The position numbers and the translations under genes are program-made. A model generated the notes under the pieces. It saw nothing but the letters and a program-made list of their open reading frames with translations, was not told where the DNA came from and made no database searches. From positions 302,176,998 through 302,240,997 of the forward strand of contig NC_090319.1 in NCBI RefSeq assembly GCF_040869045.1: DNA of 64,000 nucleotides, written 5' to 3'. Positions 56,764 to 64,000 of this stretch are shown piece after piece (within the stretch, counting starts at the first letter, position 1; each line of letters opens with the position of its first letter). This DNA comes from Eurosta solidaginis. Its lineage: Eukaryota > Arthropoda > Insecta > Diptera > Tephritidae.

Positions 56764-58439
56764 GTCAGAATTCGAGATCGTATTTGATACAAATGGAGAT
56801 ATGTAAGCGTTCCCTCGTAATTTTTTTTTTTTTTTTTTTAATTGAATGTACCAGAGAGAACGTTTAGAAGAACATTTTTATAGATTTTCCATAGCGGAAC
56901 TGAGGTGAAGATATTTCTATTTTTTACTCTAGTAAGTTATTTTTTTTATTTTTAAAGTTATTTTTTTTTAATGGATGGGAAGACGAGCGGCAGGTTATAA
57001 AAATTGGGCGTGGTTTCCAAACCGATTTCGCTCATTTTCAAAGGAATCAGTTATTCTTCTACATTTAGCCAGTTTTTGGTAAAGAATTATCGCTTTTTAT
57101 GCTTTTCCAACATTAATCAAAAGATAAAACAGGTAAAGCTATCTCAACTTCAGTACCCTGTGTACAGGCACAGGTGGGGGTATAAAACAAAAGTTTTTGG
57201 CTGAATTCAAGATCATTTCACTTCCATTCTATAAATTCCTACAGGGTTGATAGCACAAGTATTTGCCTGGGAATTTTCGATATTAAAGGGAATACAAATG
57301 TACGAAGCAATTAGCAGGGGGAGGAAACATCATTTGTAATTGCATTTTAATGCAATTTACGCTTCGCTCTGCAACTCTTTCATCCTCGTTTTGGGTTCAT
57401 AGAAAATTCATACCGATTTACAAATTTATCTTTGCACACTTTTATCGTCCATCGATTCGAGTGGGCCATAAACGACATCAGTCAAAGTACTTAATATGTA
57501 CATATATGTGTAGCTTTGTGCATGTATGTACTTACTTATGTATATACACAAGGACTTATTCATATTGAAATATGTCCTTTGTCCTTAATTTTACTTTTTG
57601 CTCTTTTGCCGGATTAAAAGATAAAAATTCATATTCCCAAATCCCAAAGCATACGTTCGCCGCCAATGCTACTGTGAGAGTAACAACTTGTGCATGAGTC
57701 AATATGCAGTAGCATCGTCCAGCCGAACAACAACACATCATATTGAATGAATGCTGCAAATGAAAAAATTAAACTGGAATTACGAAGATAGTTGGACTTT
57801 GTTGCAATCACTCCTTTAGTCACCCCCCTTAAACCATTCCCGGAGGATCAATTACCTTGTTAGCTGGAAATTCAATTTGAAAACATTTCTCGATTGCCTT
57901 TTCTGACCCGATGCTTGATCAAACAGTGGTTGCGAAACCATCCCTCTGCCTTTGTTCTTTATATGTCTGGTATTTCATATACATACATACATACCTGCTA
58001 AAAATACGTTTACCAACAATAAATATTTGGATGGTTTTGTTGATTTGTTTGGTGTTGCTTATAACAAAATTATTTGCAAATATACAAAGATACAATTATT
58101 TCGAATTTAACAAACATTTTATTGGTTTTTATGAATATTTTCAATTCATACATTGGAAGTCATGGAAGCAACTCGAATTTAAAAATTTTACATGTATACG
58201 GCATCCTTGTGAATTGCTCAATCATAAAATTTTAAATTTAGGATGAATATTTTATTCTTCTCACTGAGTTAAAGTACTTAAGTATCTCTCTATACTTGAC
58301 GTTCTCTGGTGCTGAGACCCCGTCGAAGAAAGATTTTTCTAGGAATTTTATTCTGCAATATTCTAAGCAATCTCAAATTAGGTACCATACTGTTTCTGTC
58401 GCTCACGAAAGATTGCAATTGCGACGCGAAGTTTGACTC
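56764..58439. other. Unassigned stretch
   Basis: T tract at 56820-56839. No gene recognised; the open frames are AT-biased without motifs. Confidence 0.35.
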
Positions 58440-58835
58440 TCTGTGTTAATTGGCAAAGGCAAGAAGGACCACCCGCATTCGCCATCAGCATACCGCACAG
58501 TAGACGCAGCCGAAAAACTGTTTCAAAAGCATCTAAAACCACGTACCGCAGCCGCCGTAAAACAAGTTGACGGATTATCACCAAAGCAACCTGACTTCAG
58601 GCCCTGAAAATGCATTTTAGGCGCAATTGAGCAACCTTGGACGGTAGAGACGCTTTCAACAGCACCATGCTACCTACAGCACGTCATCAGAAGCTATCTC
58701 AGTGATCGCATCTTTACATATCAAGGCTCAGGCGGTATGCGGTCCATTAAAGTCATAAACGGAGCAGCACAGGATTCAATTCTGGCGGCAGGACCTGATA
58801 TGGTTGTGCAACGTCGAGCCAATCCACACAGGGTT
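58440..58835 (+). pseudogene. Non-LTR reverse transcriptase palm fragment
   Basis: One plus frame reads VDAAEKLFQKHLKPR, then VDGLSPKQPDFRP, a TGA, KCILGAIE, then VIRSYLSDRIFTYQG and INGAAQDSILAAGPDM. These follow the order of conserved RT blocks in non-LTR elements: the L[FL]E.../HGFRxGxSTxxAI block and the ...SYLxxR...GxxQGSxLGP block, each with substitutions at key residues (the Gly of HGF is Asp, QGSILGP is QDSILAA). Catalytic YxDD is not included. An R1/I-type source is likely; it could come from LINE family 1. Confidence 0.65.
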
Positions 58836-59988
58836 TATTAATCGGTCTTCATGTAGGTTACCAAGACTGGCACCTATACTAGTCCTATCGCCTCTCTTTA
58901 TTTGCTTGCCTGATTGGTGCTTAAGCGTTAAAGAGCACTAGTCATCCAGCAATGAATTTCAGTCGTTTCATTGTTTCGCTAACTAAAACCGATTTTCGAT
59001 TATTTACGAAAGCATTACCGATGTGGGCATCGGTACGCACCGTTACTAACGCTAACCTCATGGAAATTTCAGTGTATCTCTCCTTAAATGTTCTAACGTG
59101 AATGAAAGCAGAAGATTGATAGTAGAGGTGAAAATAGACAGCTGAAAATTTTAACGCCTAACCTTTGGGAATGGATGTTGAATGTTTTTGTTTGGTGTTG
59201 TGATAGCAAAAATACTCCCTGAAGTACTTTTATCACTCTTGAACCTTCGGGTCTGTGTGAACAATATATGTAAGCTCTTTAACCCGTAGGGAGCTTTGTT
59301 TCAGTATAGGATAAGCTCCAGTTGATTAGAGGCACCCATAGCGGTATTTGTCAACTCATTAAGCCCTATGTCACCCTGAGATAGAAAAAAACTGCTTTGG
59401 TGATTTGCATATCTAGTGGTAGCTCGAAATGCTCGTCCTCCTACACGGTAGCAGAGCGTACTGTGATTAACATTTATCAGTTGCAAATATGAAGTTAATT
59501 TGTATTTAGCTGCCTCCACACATACTCAACCTCTCATCTTCTCAAATGGATACATCTGTGTTTAGGTTAAACATTTACGCATATTTACGCACGACTAAAA
59601 GTAATACAAACATTTATCACCCAGCGTGAATTATGAAATTATATAATAACAAAATACTGAGGAACATAACAAATACACCCCTGATAATTTTTTTTATGTA
59701 ACCAACGTTTGTGTTAATAAATATTTAATGAGAGATGTTGCTTGTTATGCAATAAAATAAGCTATTTACATAACGGCACTATTGGGAAGGGAAATGAGCA
59801 TGGAAAGGGGGTGGAGAAAAATGTATTATTCGATTGCTTTTATTCTGTGAACCACTTTTGTGCTTTGTTTTCGCCAACTTTACTTGTGATTCTCAGCACA
59901 GATGGTTTGCCGGATCTCAATGAAATTAAATATCCCTTCTGATAACACCGTCGGTAATTTTTAATTTAACACATACCGGCCACCGTAG
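58836..59988. other. Unassigned stretch
   Basis: No gene recognised. Confidence 0.3.
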
Positions 59989-60245
59989 TATAGAGGTAGT
60001 GCCCTGCTCTATCATGCTCAAGTCACGAGACAAGTAACATACAAAATACTATAGAAACCTTTTCCTTAAACAGCAGGGCCCCTACGCTGTGGTTTATCGA
60101 TCTTATTTCTGCATTGGAAAAACTTCTCAGCTAAAATTCATCTGTCGTACTAGATGTCTATAGGAGTCGGTATAAAATATGTGGGCCCACCTATTTGTTG
60201 GATAAAGCAGCATTCGGAAAATGAGCTCGCACAAAGATATCGTTT
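59989..60245 (+). mobile_element. SINE-A copy, plus strand, diverged
   Basis: Head CCGGCCACCGTAGTATAGAGGTAGTG followed by a body with AAAACTTCTCAGCTAAAATTCATCTG and GGAGTCGGTATAAAATATG, which are plus-strand equivalents of the family's AAAAGCTCTCAGTGAAAACTCATCTG and GGAGTCGGCATAAAACATG. The B box is decayed. The only copy in this orientation and the most diverged. Confidence 0.65.
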
Positions 60246-60709
60246 TTATTATAAATATTATGATAAAGGAGATTAAAATAGCGATGTAACTCAACTAAAT
60301 TAACCCAGTCGGCTCAGTGGTCGTGCTTGAAAGTTCAGCAGCAACGCAGCTACCAAGTAAACCACTGCACTTAAAACCAACATAACCACCGCCCTGTACC
60401 AAGAGGCCAGTTCATGTAGCGACTGTCTGGAATCTATTGCTAACTCTTTCATGAAGTGTTTCTTCCCAGAAGACTTGCGAAATGCTATAATGGCAGTTCT
60501 TTTTTTTTTAATCGGGTTGTTTGAACTTTATGTACACCATTAGGTTATGGGGGCTTAGAATATTCCCAAGGCAAGCGAATAAAATCCAAATCATATTGTT
60601 GAGTTGTGCGCTAGGCCTATGACCTGCCTCGTGAAAACGTCTTACAGTGGTACGCAAAAATAACAAGCCTCGAATGAGAACACTTTTTTTTCAGATAACG
60701 ACCACGGCA
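60246..60709. other. Unassigned stretch
   Basis: No gene recognised. Confidence 0.3.
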
Positions 60710-60950
60710 AACGTATAACGGACTAAGATTTTAGAGACCATGATTTGAGGGCATTTGCCTGGAATGTCGGAATTATCCGCTGGTTGGTTGATGTCCCCGT
60801 CAACGTCAAAGAGGTTAAGACGAACGTATAACGGACTATGATTTTAGAGACCATGATTTGAGGGCATGTGCTTGGAATGTCGGAATTCTCCGTTGCCTGG
60901 CTATTTCGGTTGGTTGATGTCGTCGTCAACGTAAATGAGGATAAGACGAA
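60710..60950 (+). repeat. Tandem duplication next to a LINE fragment
   Basis: Unit 1 at 60710-60822 and unit 2 at 60823-60950 share AACGTATAACGGACTA, GAGACCATGATTTGAGGGCA and GTCAACGT; unit 2 has about 15 extra bases (near 60895). The end of each unit (GTCAACGT...AAGACGAA) is LINE coding sequence, so the duplication came after the LINE inserted. Confidence 0.65.
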
Positions 60951-61790
60951 GTACTTGATGTTATCCAAGAAAGAATCGGCGCCTTGGCAACCAAGTCACT
61001 GTCGACGAATATAAATTCGAGACTGTGAAGAATTTTGTCTTTTCCTTCTGGTAACCAGCATTAACAGCGAAAACTATGTTAACTAATGTCGTTTTCTTTT
61101 TTGAAAAAAAGGTTACCCTCATGTTGTACTCTTAACTTCTTTCTTTTGAACTTGATCACCTAGGCTTCTGAAAAATAACGGAATTTGTAGGCAATAGTAT
61201 TCCCTATCTCATTCAAGGTGAAATATTTTGTGAAAGGAACACACAAGCTGACCAGAGGGCAGAGAAGAACCAACAGTGCGACAATATTTTCAGAAAATAA
61301 AACGCCATTAGAAAACTAACGGAGAATAACTCTTGCCAACAAGTGCTACTTTGGACAGAGTAGGCATTTGAATAGTTAAGTCGCTCATCATATCTGTCAT
61401 GATGCAAGCTCGGAATCATGGAATTACTCGAAAGAAAAGTTCTCTGAAAGGTTTTTGGCGCTTCCTGTGATGTCAGTATCAAAAGAGATTAATGATGATC
61501 TATATAAGCTGTAAATGAAGATAGTGTAACTATAAAAACCCAAAGGTTTCGCTGGCTAGGTCATGTTATGCGAATGGATGAGGACGCTGCGGCCAAGAAA
61601 GTATTTCCATCGACACCGCAGTTTGGAAGCAGTCGAATGTGTATGTCTCCACTGAATCGAGTTGGGAGATACAGGTGGAAGAAGACTTGACTTCTCATGG
61701 TGCTCCCAATAGGCGTCAGTTATCGCAAAATAAGAATAGCCTAAGTGTCTGATTACGAAACGGCCAAAATCGCTTAAGCGGTTGAGTGCC
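60900..61790 (+). pseudogene. LINE RT C-terminal fragment (family 2), heavily decayed
   Basis: Pieces in several frames: VNVNEDKTKYLMLSKKESA (after the YxDD region), RRITLANKCYF-like at 61318-61355, a LYGSES-like remnant at 61400-61430, QRFRWLGHVMRMDEDA at 61540-61580 and a WKKT/RRQLS-like tail to about 61730. The 3' end CGCTTAAGCGGTTGAGTGCCAATTAA lies at 61768-61798. About 200 bp at 61090-61300 do not match and may be an insertion. Same family as 20130-20775 and 29700-30590. Confidence 0.7.
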
Positions 61791-61805
61791 AATTAATTAT
61801 GAAGG

Positions 61806-61990
61806 GCCTATGTTGCTTTTGTTGTATTAACGATAAAGAGACTCCCCGAAGGTTTTTGGGGAGTTTTATCGATGTTGATGGCCTCTTGCCGGATATACAT
61901 AGATACGATACGTTCCGATAACAAGCACTATTGAGGTACTAGCCCTTCCACCTCGGGAACGATTAATATGACCACATAAAACTTCTATGA
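61806..61990 (-). repeat. (CAA)-tailed short repeat, full copy, minus
   Basis: Plus strand reads TTGCTTTTGTTGTATTAACG, then a hairpin CTCCCCGAAGG...GGGGAG (61842-61866), TCGATGTTGATGG, GCCGGATATACAT, GATAACAAGCAC and GGGAACGATTAATATGACC. It is the reverse complement of the family. The terminal hairpin is better paired than in copy 3. Confidence 0.75.
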
Positions 61991-62115
61991 CCGGTTTTTC
62001 AGTAGTTGGTTAAGCTAAGCTTAAAGCAAATTTGCTTAAACTCTAGTCAAATTTAAACTCCAGTTAAACTACTCAGCAGTTTTTCAGTCACAGTTTAAGG
62101 CCGCCTTTGAGGTAG

Positions 62116-62774
62116 GCTTTTTTGCGCCAACATTGGTTTTTTATTATCTAGATAATTTGTAGATACGACAACAGCTGGATTTTGCTTACCCAACAGACAT
62201 GGAAAAACAATTCTAAGGCGAAATATATTTAGTTCCGGAGGTGATATCCCACATCATTATTTAATTATTTTTAAACCAGATTTAGTTGATATCCAACTTC
62301 TTTCCCCAATCACTACCAACCTTTGAGAAATTTTGTAAAATGTATAGTTCTTGAGTCTCCAACGTCGAAACCTTCATTAAGACGTCATTCTTAAATTATT
62401 TTCCGACCTTTGAGAGATTTTGAGAAATGTAAAGTTCGCAAATGAATATTCAACACATTTCTCCATTTGATATCCTACATTGGATACCTCCAAGGAGGTA
62501 CCACCAAAACGAATAGCTGTTTATTGTGAGAAATAAACACCTGGTTGATAGCTACTGCTATGAAGTGTTATTAATCAAAAATAAATTATATACATATATG
62601 TGGCATGGAATCTTTCATTCGAGTCCAGTTAGAGAACCACAAGCATAATACCATTTTTGTTTTATAAAAAATTCCTCTTTTGCTTAGTACGCAATGATTA
62701 TCGAGTTGAGCCACTGTTTCGAAACAACTCTTGAGCTTTTAGAAGTATGTCTAGTTATCAACATGTTCTCTAAT
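62116..62774. other. Unassigned stretch
   Basis: Contains two loose repeats of CCAACYTTTGAGAAATTTTG (62320 and 62405) and CATTTGATATCC. No gene. Confidence 0.35.
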
Positions 62775-63850
62775 GGTTAGGTTAGGTTAGAGTGGCCACC
62801 GGTGCGAGCACCAGTGCATTTAGGCCCATAAAGGTCCCGTTGTGATACCACGTGGATCTCTCCCCTACTCAAAGCAACAGGTCGATTTAGTCAGGAATTT
62901 CTTAGGTTCCAAGTTAACCAGATCACAAAGATCATCAAAGAAAGGAGATCCCAGAGATTTCTTCCTCTTGTGCCAAAGCGCCGGACAATCGCACAGAAAA
63001 TGCTTGACTGTTTCTATCTCCTCTTCGTCTTTGCTGCTTCTGCAGTAATCATTATAGGGAGCACGCAGCCGTTGTGCAAGCCTTCCGATTGCTATGTGGC
63101 CGGTTATAAGTCCAACCACCAGAGATATATCCCCCCTTCCAAGAAGAAGGAGACGTCTCATGCGTCTCGCGTCCCATTCAGGCCACACGAACTTAGTGTG
63201 GTAGAAGGATTCAAGATTGCTCTATCTCACACCCGCTTCCCTAAGTAAAATCCCTTTCAAAGTGAGCTTACAGGCAGCGAGCGGCATGCTCAATCCCTTC
63301 CAAGAGGACGAAAGTGGAACGGATGTACTCCATCTTGCAAGTTCGTCAGCCATCTCATTGTCCGGTACATCCGAGTGTCCAGGCACTCATACCAGACTAA
63401 GGGAAGTTTGCTCAGCGATCTCGTTGAGAGATTTGCGGCACTTCTCTATTGTCCTGGACTTACATGAGACCGATCCAAGCGCTTTTAGTGCAGCCTGGCT
63501 GTCAGAAAAAATACATATTTAGTTATAGCCGTGAATAGCATTTCTCAGGTGCTGGACGGCCTCGTTAATAGCAGCCACCTTTGCATGAAAGACGCTGCAA
63601 TGATCGGGTAGGCTAAAGGATAGATTCCACCCTAGTTGAGGTGCAAAGACACCGCTACCCACCTTATTATCCAGTTTGGAGGCGTCAGTATATATCTGCA
63701 GCCTATCGCTCAGGTCCGGCGGCTCCCTCAACCAATAATGGTACTCAATTTGGTATATTCGACGCCATCTAGAACGAACGCAAATATCCGATAGGTTAAC
63801 TAGAGTTATATGTATGGCAGGGTTACCATATCGGCCGCACACTGCAGAAT
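62775..63850 (-). mobile_element. LINE family 1, second copy (5' truncated)
   Basis: Runs on minus from about 63850 to a 3' end with CTAACCTAACCTAACC (plus 62775-62790). The 3' UTR and coding end match the copy at 376-1840. It keeps only the RNase H domain and the C-terminal tail. Confidence 0.85.
62865..63842 (-). pseudogene. LINE ORF2 RNase H and Cys tail with three in-frame stops
   Basis: The frame stays the same from 63842 to 62865 but is cut by TAA at 63519-63521, TGA in the VWVPGH motif (Trp to stop) near 63402, and TAG near 63191 where the other copy has Trp (ARW). RNase H landmarks are IYTDASKLD, CSVFHAKVAAINEAV, SDSQAALKAL and DNEMADELA. The Glu in the second landmark is replaced by Lys (HAKVAAI; the other copy has QAEFAAI), so catalysis would be lost even without the stops. 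The C-terminal tail is complete: DYCRSS...HFLCDCPALWH. Confidence 0.85.
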
Positions 63851-63905
63851 AAGTTTAAGCGTAGTTTAACTGACGAACTGAGTTGAACTTGTACTGAAAA
63901 ACCGG

Positions 63906-64000
63906 GCCTTAAATGAAGAGAAAATATAGTAACGCGCCGAACGCCGCTGCCGCCGTGCCGATATTTTTGACATTCGGCGGCGGCATGCAAAAAACTATGA
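63906..64000. other. GCC-rich inverted region at the right edge
   Basis: GCCGCCGTGCCGA (63949-63962) and TTCGGCGGCGGCATG (63973-63987) are inverted. GC-rich compared with all neighbours. The window ends before its nature can be judged. Confidence 0.35.

Larger units (their letters stand above)
61991..63905. repeat. 14-bp inverted pair CCGGTTTTTCAGTA around the right-end LINE
   Basis: CCGGTTTTTCAGTA at 61991-62004 is inverted at 63892-63905. Both ends continue with scattered AGTTTAACT/AGTTAAACT words. A third end-like word (AGTTTTTCAGTCACAGTTTAAGG) is at 62090. It may be one short element split by later insertions, or two copies. Confidence 0.4.

Noticed and set aside
62842..63522. Plus-strand open frames at the right edge
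   Set aside because: Antisense shadows of the minus-strand LINE copy.

Overview
This window is eukaryotic, AT-rich and dominated by transposable elements. It fits a higher dipteran, most likely a tephritid-type fruit fly. The fly assignment rests on one terminal exon that matches the end of the TLX/Hox11-class homeobox gene C15 (clawless), on Helentron-associated (DINE-1-like) repeats with GTCC microsatellites, and on the mix of LINEs, hAT and Ty3 elements. The species cannot be fixed from the sequence alone.

The only convincing host gene is the last coding exon of C15 (38740-38938, plus strand). It has a clear acceptor and ends in TAA. I see no homeobox-coding exon upstream, so if the gene continues on this strand, the window left of it is intron of at least 38.7 kb, or intron plus flank.

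Layout from left to right. 376-1840: LINE fragment with RNase H (minus). 3620-5398, 14206-16137, 16298-18358 and 47941-48700: four copies of one Helentron-like non-autonomous family (HINE). 46160-46494 holds a relative on the minus strand. 10373-11989: TA-flanked inverted-repeat element with many internal copies of its own terminal motif. 18595-18980 and 44510-44797: long foldback elements. 20130-20775, 29700-30590 and 60900-61790: debris of one non-LTR retrotransposon family. 23756-25184 and 36460-38550: two hAT elements, each with a perfect 8-bp target duplication. 33131-36228: a broken Ty3-type retrotransposon, 5' truncated, with a 3' LTR. 41007-41272: TTAA-flanked MITE. 62775-63850: second RNase H LINE copy (minus), same family as the left edge.

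SINEs are scattered through this. One is a tRNA-derived ~350-bp family: five full or near-full minus copies, one truncated minus copy and one diverged plus copy, three with verified 6-7-bp target duplications. A second tRNA-like insertion lies inside a HINE copy with a 9-bp duplication. A ~170-bp (CAA)n-tailed family shares its tail with a LINE 3' end seen here.

None of the transposon genes is intact: each is cut by frameshifts, stops or deletions. The interest lies in element architecture (nesting, internal periodicity, SINE-LINE tail sharing) and in how closely elements crowd the C15 exon. Most calls are by eye from motifs and repeat comparison within the window.
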